Source: Undaria pinnatifida (lineage: Eukaryota > Sar > Phaeophyceae > Laminariales > Alariaceae). Taken from it: DNA of 64,000 nt. The stretch is taken from positions 10,483,718-10,547,717 of the forward strand of contig JABAKD010000001.1 in the NCBI GenBank assembly GCA_012845835.1, read 5' to 3'. A program made the translations under genes and the position numbers. Below are positions 22,901-29,949 of this stretch, in pieces. The notes below the pieces were generated by a model that was not told the origin of the DNA, made no database searches, and saw only the letters and a program-made list of their open reading frames with translations. Each line of letters starts with the position of its first letter. The first letter of the stretch is position 1.

Positions 22901-25900
22901 GTTTCGTTTTATGTTGTTTTGTTTTATTTTGTTTTATTTTGTTTTGTTTTGTTTCGTTTTGTTTTGTTTGTTTGTTTTTACGTCTCCGGTTGAAGGGTAA
23001 TAATAAACCAATTTTTCGCGCGCATGCTTTTTGTTATCAAGTTTTACTCGGTGGACGCCGGTGACCCAGGCGGCGGTAGGGGTGGATTTTTTGTTTTTTT
23101 TCTTCCGTTCAGGTTTTGAGTTTTTTTGCTGTGTGTTTTTTTTTGGATGCAAATGAATCCACAGTCGAAATGGTGAAAAATGTGCTGCGCCAAAAGGGTC
23201 GCGCAACAAAAGTCGTCTGTTCATCCGTGAGGTGTACAGACTCCTTCGCGCGAGTGGTGAAAAGCCGTAGTGAATGACGGGGGTGTTGACATGGATTAAC
23301 TCCTCACCCTATCTGCCGTACCCTTTGGTTCAGTGAGAGGGGGCAGGGCGTGTGTGTGCATCTTGGCCATGCTTGCTAGCATCTTGGGGTCCTTAAGGGG
23401 ATCCGGCGAGGAAGAAAATGCGCGTTTTGCGCCTACGGAAGAAGTTTGGCCTGACCTATCGGATCAACGCGGGCTAATTGTAGGTGACAATTGGATAGCC
23501 TTGATACACACCGCGCCTTGTTCGTAGTTGCTCGCGTGCGAGCGAAGCACGTGGTCAAGCAGAGTCATCGCTATAGGATCAAGGCGTGATACGGACTACT
23601 GTTGTTTGACTTGGGATAGCGCTGGGCAGCGTCGGTTCTGCTCTTGATAGGTTGAATGAAGAGTTGAATCAACGGACGCTAGGAAAGAAACCGATGCAAA
23701 AATCACCGCATTCACTAGAATAAAATTACTTTCAAGCGTGATTTCTTGGTTACCGAAAGATCGGTGCTGCCGTGACAACGGGCAGACGAAGGCTACGGCA
23801 CTATTGTGTTGTGTTGTTGCCCCACTGTCACTGGCGAGCGTGGGCCACGCGTGCGAGTGGCTCTGTACGTCACGCTCATAATCGGATGGGATGCGTAGCG
23901 TTGGTGCAGGAGGCGGCAGAAGTTATTCATGAGTGGGATGTGTCTTGTTTGTCTGCTTTTCGTTAGGCGTTTAGGTCGGGTTCGTGTCGTAACCCCCCCC
24001 CCCCCCTAGTCGTGAATCGATGGATTCTGGATCGTTTTGCTTTGTACGAGTATGCTGATTTGTTTGACGAGAACAAGCGCTGCATATTGTCAACTGGCGG
24101 ACGGGAGTAGTTTCGGGTTCGTGCAGTAACACTCCCCCCCTAGTCTTAAATCGCTGGATTATTGATTCACTTACCTTGGTATGCTGATTGTTTGATGAGA
24201 AAAAACGCTACACATTGTGAGATGCCAAGTGGAATGACAATTATTTTGGTTTTTGAAACTTACTAAAGACGGGCGATCGATACAGCACGCAGCTTGCGAA
24301 GATGAGTGTCGACCCTGAATTCGTTTGAACTCACAGCTGGCGTCGTTAGAATATTTTTATAAATTTTGATGTGATCATGGGGTGTCGCCGAAGCGCAACC
24401 AACAAAAGAAAAACGTAGCGGCGATGCATGTCGCGAATTCGAACGCACGCACACACCAAACCTTTTAAGGTTGCGAAGAAATCGACCATTGAATTGATCG
24501 AACTCACAGGTGCCGCTCTATTTATTTTGTATTTTAAATAGGTTACAGACATCCGTTTTTAACAGGATATAATCACCCACCCCAAAAAGGAAAACACCCC
24601 AACCTTTTTGATGAGCTCTCCTACGCTACGACCGTGTTCGATTGGGCCTCTGTTTGCCTGGTAAGACCGGTGAAAAAAAAGAGTGAATCAAACGCTAGTG
24701 GACAGGCAGGGGCGTTTGTGCCCTCTTTTCTTTGTTAGACACTTCGTCCTGCTACCAACGGATTTTCGTGAGAGTGGTTAAGGGTAGTTTGCGCGTGAAG
24801 GCTTCTTTTTTTTTTCAGCGGCCAAGAGCCACTCGCTCGGGCGTGTCTCTATTTTTTTTTTTTTTTCTTGCTTTTGCGGTTTCGAGATACGCGCCGCCAT
24901 GTGATTTTTTTCTTGGTTGCTCTGCGCCCAAACAGAAGCTTGTACCTGGTAAGTCCGTTCTTGGGTGAAGAGGCAATGAGCCACTACATGGAGGCGTGCT
25001 GTGCCGCGGCAGGGGAAGCGCTTGTGAGCCACTCGTCCTGATTGACGAGGAGGAATTGCCCTGTGTATCGGTCGACTGCACCTTTTTTTTCGAAAATATT
25101 ACTGGTATTTTTTTTGGAATACCTACCGGTGCAGTACTGCCGTAGGTGGGCCATGGAGTTGTTCATCGATTTGCTAATAGAGCTGTGAGTCGGCACGCCT
25201 TAAGTCACCAACTAGTTAATAGTCGGACTAATAGTTGGTTGTTTCCCGAGGGTGCCGACTATCCGACTTATTGGGTTTCCATACCTGTAGCAAGGGTTTT
25301 GTTGAGTGCGGGATGCATTTTTTTTTGTTTTAGGCGGCGGCCCCCCTCAGCCCGGGCGGGGGGCTAATTTGGCTCGCTTCGCCTGATTCTAAGTCGGCAT
25401 GTCAGCCGGCCTTCAGCTGGCTTCGCTAGCCGACTTTCCGGCTAAAGTGAGTTAGGGCACCAGCCGATTAGGTTTTAGTTGTGAGCCGACTCGCAGCTCT
25501 ACGATTTCGACTTTCAGTTTCTCTAGGCGTGTGGAACTACTTCATTGACGAGTTTAGGCAGTATTTAGGTACACCTCTATCGTAGCCGGTGTCTACTATA
25601 GCGCCAATGACCTACTCTCGGTAGATAAAAAAATGGCACCCCCCCCGCCCTGTGCCGTAGCCCTGGTCTACTAGCCACGAACGCCTCCAAGGTGCGGAAA
25701 TCCGCCTCACAAGTGATTCTTAGCAGAACGAGGCCCACCCTTCATGCGACTCGCTGAGACGCCTCGCGGCGCTTCGCACTTGGTACACACAATATCTGCC
25801 CGGTTGGTGAACGCCCGATGTGCTACGTCCCGGCGTTGTAGAAAAGCGAGGGTGTATGGTCTCAAGGCTGCGGATAAGCATGAAATTTTGTACACCCCTC

Positions 25901-27958
25901 TCCCTCGCCTCGCCTTCGCCTCCCCTGTGCCCCCCCCCCCCCCCTCCCCCCCCCCTCCTCCTCACCTTCCCCCCTCCACTCCCCCGCCCCCGGTATGGCT
26001 AATGCGTGCTAGGAGTGCTAAATGTAGCTTTCCCCCCTTCTCTCCCCCCCTCTCACCCCAACCCTGCCCCCCCCCCTCGTTGTTGACGGAATTGCTTTTA
26101 TTTTCGCTGTCTTCTTCTCCCCACCACAGCGACGCTCATTCTTCGGAAGGTGGAAGGCATTTGGCGGCTTCCGTTTGGGGGAGGCGTTTTTGAGGCGCTC
26201 GTGGGGGCGTTTCGCCGCTGCTGGTCGGGGTCGCCGGGCGGGGGAAGGTAGGCAGCGCGGTAGTCGGAACGCGTGCTACGATAGAGGTTTGGCCCTTTTT
26301 GGGCCGAACTATGGGGTGTTTGCGATTTTCCGTAGCGTTTTTGCGTCCACGATTGAAAAAATATTGAATGCCTTAGGTTAGCATGAATTGATTATATTGG
26401 GGCGTTGTATGGTCGGGTTGTGAAAAATGCGACAAAAAACATGTGAAAATTCTGTTGGGTTGGAAAGCATAATATATATAGTGTTGAAACCGGCTAAGGT
26501 CATGCTAACCCAAGGCCAACCAACCCACGAACAAATTAGGTTGGAAAAACCAAAAATATAATGGCGGGGAATTATAGTGCTGACCTAGTTTTTCGCTAAT
26601 TTTCGTTCGTTGGATTGGCCTTGGATTGGGACGTTCGACGGTTTCGGTGCTGTTCTTAATCCGTTTTCCTACCCAACTCTTGCCCATGCAAAGTTGGTAG
26701 TTCGCAAACTAAAATGTTTGAACGTTCTAACCGATCAACAATCTCATGGCCTGCGTTTGTAAACTTCTTCTAAGGAGCCTTCCACGTTGGCATGGAAACG
26801 ATGCTTAGCGAAATGATGCTTAGCGACAGCGGCCTCTCTCATGCCTCCCCCCCCCCCCCCCCCCCCTTCACCCCCCCCCCGATAAGCGAAATACTTTTAT
26901 TTCGTGCTACAGTAGGTATATTGTATGTCGAAAACGTAACGAAGGCCCAAATGTTGGACGTGCCTGTATCAGCGATAGAAACGGTGCTCCATCTCGAACG
27001 GTATGCGTAGTCAGTACGAAGTCCAATGGCCATGGCAGCCAAGTATCTTCAGAATTGTTATAAGGCTATGCTTGATGTTATTTCGCCCCGCCACCCTGCA
27101 TCTGACTGCTTCGGACATCCATTTGTTATTAAGATGAAATTCAAAACAAGAACGGCAGAGGGGGGGGGGTAGCTTTTTTGTTTTTAGCTTTTCGTTGCGA
27201 AAACGTTTTGTTGCCTGGTCTACGTCCCACGCAAGGGCCTCACAGCACATAACAGCTCGACTGAAAGGTGGGGATGCTTGTGCTTTTTTTTTTGTGTTTT
27301 GTTTCTTTATAAATAACAATAGCGTTCCGAATGACGTAGTACCCCACCCCCCCCACCCCGCCCGCCCCTTCCTCCTCCTGCCCATCTCGACGCTTGTCCC
27401 ACCAGCCCTACCGCAAAGCCAGACAAGGGGTCCATACCTCTCGGCGAAGGTAGTCGTCTTCTCTCGGCGGGGGATGTCGGAACTCTACGGCCTAGCTTGG
27501 GGGGGCGAGGAGGTTCCCTCCTGTCGCCTCCCGCCGCCCTGGCAGCATGCAGAGCCTCTTCGTGGAGCTCCCTTGGGCATACGAAGGGCAACACAAGCAA
27601 CAACGCCGCCTACAACAGCACCATCAGCACCAACAGCGAAACCGCGACAAGCGGCAGTGGCGTAAATATCGGTTCGAGAATCGGCAACCTTAGTAGCGGC
27701 GCGGGGCCGGGGGCGGGCGGCGAAGCTAGTTTAGGAACTGGAGCTGAGGCTGGGGACGGGCGTGGAAATGGGACTGGGATAGTCAGGTCGGAGGGGGTGG
27801 TGGCGGTGGCGGCGGCGGGTTCTAAGCGTCGGTCGTCGAAGATCAAGAGAGGGCCTAAACATCCGACGGTGACTGTTCTTCCGGGTGCAAATGACGCGCC
27901 GATGGTAGCGCATCGGTTAGCCGCGGAGTTAGCCGAAAAGACTGCCTCGGGTGTATGA
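5851..27958 (+). CDS. Kelch-repeat single-pass membrane protein (nine exons, 5' end missing)
   Basis: Nine exons (5851-6250, 8986-9187, 12064-12216, 14935-15056, 17348-17456, 18447-18713, 20250-20342, 22654-22717, 27423-27958) join through GT-AG introns, with phases matching at all eight junctions, and end at a TGA. They give about 647 codons. In order the product has a kelch-like region (LLERTWEWVPP, HVLVAGG, DTVDIF, AEVWDGSSW, VGFFAGG, MVDMFD, AAFFGS, KIDVFDG), a Gly/Ser linker, a transmembrane helix around VYILAALAGILVSY and a Ser/Gly/Thr-rich tail with a basic KRRSSKIKRG patch. Hydrophobic GG pairs followed by a VD.FD strand are typical of kelch propeller blades, which usually bind proteins or glycans. 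An extracellular propeller with a cytosolic tail is inferred; no signal peptide exon was found. Exon 1 starts in phase, so at least one upstream exon is missing. The acceptors of exons 3 and 5 are weak. Confidence 0.72.
6600..6815 (-). repeat. Fragment of dispersed repeat family A
   Basis: Reverse-orientation partial copy. It includes the palindrome at 6734-6779 (TAGCTTGCAAAGATGAG to CTCACAGCTG), the AATGAGGACACACAACC block and the A/T-rich lead. It lies in intron 1 of the kelch gene. Confidence 0.75.
6825..7430. repeat. Tandem duplication, unit about 315 bp
   Basis: GGGTTGCGAAACAAGGATCA recurs with an offset of 315 bp (6842 and 7157). Each unit also has CTGGAAACCCTTT, a TATAGGGAG.GGTTT..GGGG box, a GGTTAAGGAGCCCCCC box and AACGTAGCACGGGTCTCA. 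The last box resembles the end of MITE family C. It lies inside intron 1. Confidence 0.85.
8060..8270 (+). pseudogene. Relic of exon 1 3' end, followed by GTT/GTG repeats
   Basis: CTTGTCGCGTCTGACAGTATGA matches, with few differences, the last coding part of exon 1 at about 6227-6250. As in that exon, a (GTT)n-type tract follows. The copy has no matching upstream coding sequence and is taken as a duplicated, decayed exon end inside intron 1. Confidence 0.6.
8398..8432 (+). pseudogene. Relic of exon 2 5' end
   Basis: GCAG followed by GTTGTACCAGCCAAAATA and CAGCAGCAGTA parallels the acceptor and first 30 bases of exon 2 at 8986. Similarity stops after that, and the copy would not code for the rest of the kelch blade. 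Confidence 0.65.
8560..8700 (+). repeat. Dispersed intron repeat (CACCCTTC...GGCGCTTCGC type)
   Basis: GCCCACCCTTC, AGCGCTTCGCCTTGG and GACGTGCTC in this order are shared with 25730-25850 (same strand) and 20440-20570 (opposite strand). It is noncoding as far as I can see. Confidence 0.6.
8805..8965 (+). repeat. Intron module upstream of exon 2
   Basis: The module has TATATGGAAGAA, GGAGGTGTCTCT, GAACGGTGCTCCGTCTCGAA (here with changes), GGATTCGTGG and AAATGAGTA, followed by a C-run and then an exon acceptor. The same order occurs at 11690-11820 and 15260-15390, and inverted at 10722-10815. Confidence 0.7.
8986..9187 (+). CDS. Kelch membrane gene, exon 2
   Basis: The acceptor is AACAG and the donor AAG before GTAAGG. 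The product contains QPKYAAAVGVFYTG, HVLVAGG and ASDTVDIFRED, the core strands of a kelch blade. It ends on a complete codon. A decayed copy of its 5' end is at 8398-8432. Confidence 0.75.
9355..9430. repeat. 17-bp unit repeated about four times
   Basis: TTTTAGCTCCGGTTAGG is repeated in tandem, the last copy with changes. It is intronic. Confidence 0.9.
9747..9799 (-). repeat. CAGCT/AGCTG palindrome copy
   Basis: It reads CAGCTCGCGAAGATGAG on the left and CTCGCAGCTG on the right, with TCGA between. It stands alone here, without the rest of repeat family A, which shows that the palindrome spreads or is kept independently of that repeat. Confidence 0.7.
9960..10500. repeat. Minisatellite, about four units of roughly 140 bp
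   Basis: The units share TTGAACCGG..GGTCTTAA, a GTGCACCGC box, CCGCTTGTAATGTAAGA, an AACATCGTC box and a TTCGGTAGAACGAGGTATT-like box. Within units, ACACCGCTTGTAATG is itself duplicated. It lies in intron 2. Confidence 0.8.
10722..10815 (-). repeat. Inverted copy of the intron module
   Basis: On the minus strand it reads GGAAGTGTCTCTTATCACGA and CGGTGCTCCATCTCGAAATG, then GATGCGTGGTCAAT, the same box order as the direct modules at 11690 and 15260. It is opposite in orientation to the gene. Confidence 0.7.
10881..11020. repeat. (GTT)24 followed by imperfect GTT/GCT tract
   Basis: About 24 perfect GTT triplets are followed by some 20 imperfect ones. The poly-Val and poly-Leu frames are repeat products. 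Confidence 0.95.
11363..11413 (+). pseudogene. Relic of exon 3, copy a
   Basis: AAAAG then GTTTCCATGGATTCAGGAGG and TCGGTTTCAA matches the start of exon 3 (12064). It would read VSMDSGGLGFNTDLAYT but lacks the rest of the exon and a donor. Like exon 3, it is preceded by a C-rich tract. Confidence 0.7.
11519..11560 (+). pseudogene. Relic of exon 3, copy b
   Basis: GCTGAAG then TTTTCCGTGGAGTCAGAAGG is a more diverged copy of the start of exon 3, again after a C-rich tract. The spacing from copy a is about 156 bp. It has no usable continuation. Confidence 0.55.
11650..12010 (+). repeat. Two intron modules before exon 3
   Basis: The first module (11690-11820) has TATATGGAAGAACTG, GGAGGTGTCT, AACGGTGCTCCGTCTCGAAA and AAATGAGTACGCC before a C-run. 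A shorter second copy (11935-12010) has GGTGCTCTGTCTCGAAGGG and GATGAGTACGCC before a C-run, and leads directly into exon 3. Confidence 0.75.
12064..12216 (+). CDS. Kelch membrane gene, exon 3
   Basis: It reads VSMEPGGSGFNSD, AEVWDGSSWSFS and SEARHGMGSAVIEIS, the outer strand of one kelch blade and the first strand of the next. The donor is GAG before GTGCGT. The acceptor ACTGAAG lacks the usual CAG but follows a C-rich tract and is conserved in form in two relic copies of this exon (11363 and 11519). Both ends are phase 0. Confidence 0.68.
12290..12643 (+). pseudogene. Relic of exon 3, copy c, with duplicated flank
   Basis: From about 12533 to 12643 the sequence parallels exon 3 in reverse order of decay: GGATGG, TGGGGAAGAAAACACTTTG, GCCATGGGGTCGGCGGTC and GTGGGCGAG match its 3' half. 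The donor is spoilt by an inserted AG. Two flanking copies of TATGTATTTGAAGT.GTGAGT near 12363 and 12508 show a further duplication of the preceding sequence. Confidence 0.65.
13140..13965. repeat. Satellite-like array of GGTTCGG / GGGTCACCCTGACCC units, 153-bp higher order
   Basis: Basic units of about 30 bp combine GGTTCGGTTCGG with the inverted repeat GGGTCACCCTGACCC (or GGGTACCCTGACCC). Variant boxes recur in fixed order: CGGATCACC occurs at 13421, 13574 and 13727, exactly 153 bp apart, with a matching position at 13880. The array lies in intron 3. Both strands stay open over long stretches only because the period is a multiple of three. Confidence 0.92.
14285..14640. repeat. Three tandem units of about 115-150 bp
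   Basis: Each unit has ATCGGATG, a CCGATATTCGATATC.GTTCCGATG box and a downstream TGACGTGG or TGTCATGAAGTAGTTACG box. CGATATTCGATATCG-type palindromes are inside every unit. Confidence 0.85.
14935..15056 (+). CDS. Kelch membrane gene, exon 4
   Basis: The acceptor GGCAG follows a T/C-rich tract; the donor is CAG before GTACCC. The product contains AVGFFAGGV, SMVDMFDFAENRFLPRMSA and ends in TI plus two bases of an Arg codon completed by exon 5. FFAGG followed by VDMFD and a W/F..M strand is a full kelch unit. Confidence 0.78.
15228..15390 (+). repeat. Intron module downstream of exon 4
   Basis: It has GGAGGTGTCTCTTACCAGGA, GAACGGTGCTCCGTCTCGAA, GGGATGCGTGGTCGATGGTC and GAATGAGTACC before a C-run. 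No exon or exon relic follows it, unlike the modules before exons 2 and 3. A shorter piece with GGGATGCGTGGTCGATGGTC is at 14750. Confidence 0.75.
16555..16850. repeat. Minisatellite, four units of 72-76 bp
   Basis: TATTCCTCTACCGTAT starts at 16555, 16631, 16703 and 16778. Each unit also has GGTATTGATAATACCAACCC and CCCTAGCATGCACCCCTGTA. Unit lengths are not all multiples of three, so the peptide repeat seen on the minus strand is probably incidental. Confidence 0.9.
17348..17456 (+). CDS. Kelch membrane gene, exon 5
   Basis: Among the nearby AG dinucleotides only the one at 17346-17347 keeps the phase left by exon 4. The product has GPTQGVSFSREVAAFFGS and KIDVFDGRSLCWMSYQ, a further kelch unit. 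The donor is CAG before GTATCG. The upstream pyrimidine tract is weak. Confidence 0.68.
17705..18030 (+). repeat. Partial copy of dispersed repeat family A
   Basis: It carries the A/T-rich lead, the palindrome at 17735-17780, GTGTCCTCATTAAGGATATA and the CTGTGCGCGGAAACCAT block, then stops near CCGGTGAGGGGAGGACGG. It lies in intron 5. Confidence 0.8.
18447..18713 (+). CDS. Kelch membrane gene, exon 6 (Gly/Ser linker)
   Basis: The acceptor is ACCACAG after a long C-run; the likely donor is TTG before GTGAGA. The frame reads AEEFLPGTSVVGRSPSWFF, then FQPGGGSGTDAGSTEESMAF and a Gly/Asp-rich stretch. It lies between the kelch units and the membrane helix and is probably an unstructured stalk. 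The exact 3' end is uncertain because the last 60 bases are G-rich and low in complexity. Confidence 0.6.
19740..20190. repeat. Array of hairpin units (CCTTGACGG ... CCGTCAAGG)
   Basis: Five or more units share TTGACGGCTGTC, CGTCAAGGGACTAGAGT, CCGTCAACCTTCGTATA and GTGTGAGGAGTTCC boxes. The best copy (20087-20108) is a perfect 9-bp stem, CCTTGACGG and CCGTCAAGG, around a CTGT loop. The array ends about 60 bp before exon 7. Confidence 0.8.
20250..20342 (+). CDS. Kelch membrane gene, exon 7
   Basis: The acceptor is TTTCCAG and the donor AGG before GTGAGTGG, close to consensus. Thirty-one codons in phase 0 at both ends read GNKPLVQLQKVCGLPGP and FTPHEDER. This is a short polar juxtamembrane segment just before the membrane helix. 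Confidence 0.65.
20440..20570 (-). repeat. Dispersed intron repeat, inverted copy
   Basis: CAGGCATTGCTTGCACCAAG, GGCGAAGCGCC and GAGTCGCATGAAGGGTG are the reverse complement of boxes at 25730-25850 and 8560-8700. The adjacent GACGGAGCACG links it to the intron module. Confidence 0.65.
20933..21055. repeat. 60-bp direct duplication
   Basis: TATACCAGGTATATTTTAAG, a G-run and GTACTCATTTCTTGCACAGC occur twice with a 60-bp offset. Both copies carry the TACCAGGTA palindrome. Confidence 0.9.
22001..22550 (-). repeat. Minisatellite, nine units of exactly 60 or 63 bp
   Basis: The box TAGTCTAACAACTGCAACCC recurs with spacings of 60, 63, 60, 63, 63, 63, 63 and 63 bp. All length changes are one triplet. 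On the minus strand the frame is open across the array and encodes VVRLEGASGWGESHPTVVGVA-type units of 20 or 21 residues. I find no start, splice site or domain that makes it a gene, so it is listed as a repeat with possible coding history. Confidence 0.9.
22654..22717 (+). CDS. Kelch membrane gene, exon 8 (transmembrane helix)
   Basis: The acceptor is AGCAG and the donor CCG before GTGAGA. Twenty-one codons and one base encode GRACVYILAALAGILVSYT, one hydrophobic helix long enough to cross a membrane. The leftover G joins AC of exon 9 to make Asp. A decayed copy of this exon lies about 690 bp downstream, at 23347-23412. Confidence 0.7.
22770..22976. repeat. (CTTTT)n then (GTTTT)n pentanucleotide tracts
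   Basis: About 20 CTTTT units run to about 22874, then switch to GTTTT-like units to 22976. It lies in intron 8, just after the transmembrane exon. Confidence 0.95.
23347..23412 (+). pseudogene. Decayed copy of the transmembrane exon
   Basis: It follows GGGGCAG and reads GGCGTGTGTGTGCATCTTGG, then GCATCTTGG and GGATCCGG, parallel to exon 8 at 22654-22717. The frame still reads RACVCILAMLASILGS, but the GTGAG donor has become GCGAG. It could be an alternative exon, though loss of the donor argues for a relic. Confidence 0.6.
24290..24512 (-). repeat. Two palindrome copies
   Basis: The first (24290-24339) is a full copy: CAGCTTGCGAAGATGAG, TCGA, CTCACAGCTG. The second (24467-24512) keeps TTGCGAAGA, ATCGACC and ACTCACAGGTG. 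Both are followed by an A/T-rich stretch in the same relative position as in repeat family A. Confidence 0.7.
25700..25880 (+). repeat. Dispersed intron repeat, direct copy
   Basis: CCCACCCTTCATGCGACTCG, GGCGCTTCGCAC, AATATCTGCCCGG and GATGTGCTACGTCCCGGCGT are shared with 8560-8700 and, inverted, with 20440-20570. Confidence 0.65.
26800..27020 (+). repeat. Diverged intron module near exon 9
   Basis: It carries GAAACGGTGCTCCATCTCGA, GGTATGCGTAGTC and ATGTTGGACGTG boxes. A C-run precedes it. It lies 400 bp upstream of the last exon. Confidence 0.55.
27423..27958 (+). CDS. Kelch membrane gene, exon 9 (terminal, cytoplasmic tail)
   Basis: The acceptor is CCAG after a C/T-rich tract. The frame reads DKGSIPLGEGSRLLSAGD, then Gly/Ser/Thr/Asn-rich low complexity, a basic patch KRRSSKIKRGPKHP, and ends ELAEKTASGV before TGA. 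It is the longest non-triplet-repeat open frame near the gene and fits in phase only with exon 8. The tail is probably disordered and cytosolic; the basic patch could bind membrane or partners, which is inference. Confidence 0.7.
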
Positions 27959-28034
27959 ATGGATAAGAATCGGGGATAAGCGGCCATGTCGGTTCTTCGG
28001 TGAAACGGGGTTTTCCTGTAGTAACGGCGGCGGT

Positions 28035-29920
28035 TTTTCCATAGCGGCGGAGAAGTTTCGTTTCGTGTTTTGAAATATTATCGATTTTTGCCGGTTTTGT
28101 GTCTTCCGCTGCTGATGGGTATTAAAGATCGCTTTATAACCGATTGCGTTTCTACTCTCCTATTGCGCTTCTACTCTCCTATGGGTGTAGTGTGTCAATT
28201 ATTACGCCAGGTGTAGAAGACAACGGTGCTTCCGTGACAGCGACAACGCGAGCTACCGTGTCTTATGGTTGTTGGGGCGCCGGCAGCACGAGGCTGGCCG
28301 AGAGGCGTGGATCGGATAAGCGAAAGGACAAGTCTCGGAGGTTTGCGATGATGTTGGTGTTTCGGTGCAACGGGGTTATAGTAAACATTGCGCCGGCGTT
28401 TCGTTTCGTGTTGTAGAAAAAATGAGCGTGGCACGGGGATTCGGACACGACCTGTCGGGGGGGTTGCGAATATGTTGTTGGTGCTGTCGTGCGATGGGTT
28501 TTAGTTTAAATCGTGGCGGCGTTTCGTTTCGTGTTTTGAAGAGGAGACTGGCGCAGCGGTTAGTGGCGGAGCTACAAGCGAGAGGGGTTCGTCGAATACA
28601 TGGACGGCAACATCATGTCGCCGTGGTAGGCGGTGATGTTGGTGGTGTTCGGTGCAATTTTGTTTGTTTTTATTCTTCGACGAATGGGCAAGAATCACGC
28701 CCAAGCTCACCACAACTCTGCGCGTGTGAAAACAACGGGTTTCCCATAGGGAGGCGGCTTTTCAGTTTGTGTTTGAAAAAAAAAAGAACTGGAATCTCGG
28801 GAAAACACAGCGATGATTGATTGGTGATTCCGGTAACGGTTCGGCGTGCATTCCGTTTAATTTTTGAAAAAAAAAAACATGCGTCGGAGCAGGCCAGGCC
28901 ATTGGGCTTTCTTGGTGTTTGTATAGTAGCGGTGGCGGCTTGCTCGCTTCTCGTTTTTTTAAACATGTCGAACTTCAGGTAGGGTGGTGGTCTTCCGATA
29001 GTAGGCGGTTAACTTGCCAGACGACAATGCCCGCACAGAAGTGGAAACCCGGAGGACACCGGGACCAAGACAACGGTAGGGGAATTATGTCGTAGTTTTG
29101 GCGCCACTTTCGCGGTGGCTCGGGGTCATCCGCGCGAGTTACTCCCCCTATCCCGTTTTCCGTTTGCAGTCTTGAGCTTTCGGGCGCGGTTGTAATTATT
29201 TTTGAGATATGAATCCGCGACGGAGTGGAAAAAGCCACACTGCGCCAAACAAATCGCGTACAAGGTGGTTTCGTCCGCGAGGTATTTGAAGGAGAGAGTC
29301 TCTCTCGTTTGAGTGGTGAGAACCCACGAGTCAAGTTGGGGGTGCCCCCCCCTGAAGTAACCTTGGTCCCTGGATCGTGAGAGGTGCTCTGCAACACGAT
29401 ATCGTGACAAGATGCAAGTGATTTGCACCGCACTCCGAGCTGGATGATGGTGAGGTGCTCTGCGACACGATATCGTGATAAGATGCAAGTGATTTGCACC
29501 ACACTCCGACCTGGGCCCTAGCTCGATCACTGTGGGCCCGCGCCAGAGGGGGACCACACAAGCGTGGCACGGCTAATGTATGTAAAATAAGTTATCGGTG
29601 AGTGCCTCGAGAGCGGTAGCGGATTTTTGGTTCCGTGTATTGAAACAATTGAGTATCGGGGTTTTGCTATGGTGGTTGACGTTTCCAGTAACGCGGCGGC
29701 GTCTTTTTGCTTTGTATTTGTATTTTTTTTTTTTTCAATGGCAAGTTTGGAGTGTGGGATGATTGTGTGGGTGTTTCAGGTGGGTTTTTTGTACGGATTG
29801 TTCGTTTCGAATTTTGGAAGATCAAGCGGCGGTCTCTCGGTTATATATGTGCGAGGATGGTTTTTGGTGTTTTTTTTTTGCGCCGGCGGCGGCGGCGTTT
29901 CGCTTCGGGGTTTTCTTGAT
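28035..29920. repeat. Degenerate tandem array, unit about 120 bp
   Basis: GGCGGCGTTTCGTTTCGTGTT and diverged forms recur at about 28050, 28394, 28513, 28752, 28840, 28930, 29615, 29690, 29805 and 29890. Each is preceded by GATGTTGGTGTTTCGGTGCA..GGGTTTTAGT-like sequence. Spacing is regular (about 120 bp) in the best part and breaks down elsewhere. Each unit ends near TTTTGAA or an A-run. No gene is evident. Confidence 0.6.
29370..29520. repeat. Direct duplication of about 74 bp
   Basis: GGTGCTCTGC.ACACGATATC, AAGATGCAAGTGATTTGCAC and CACTCCGA occur twice in tandem. ACGATATCGT is a palindrome inside each copy. Confidence 0.9.
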
Positions 29921-29949
29921 TCTACAAAGGCTTTTCACACCTCGGACAC

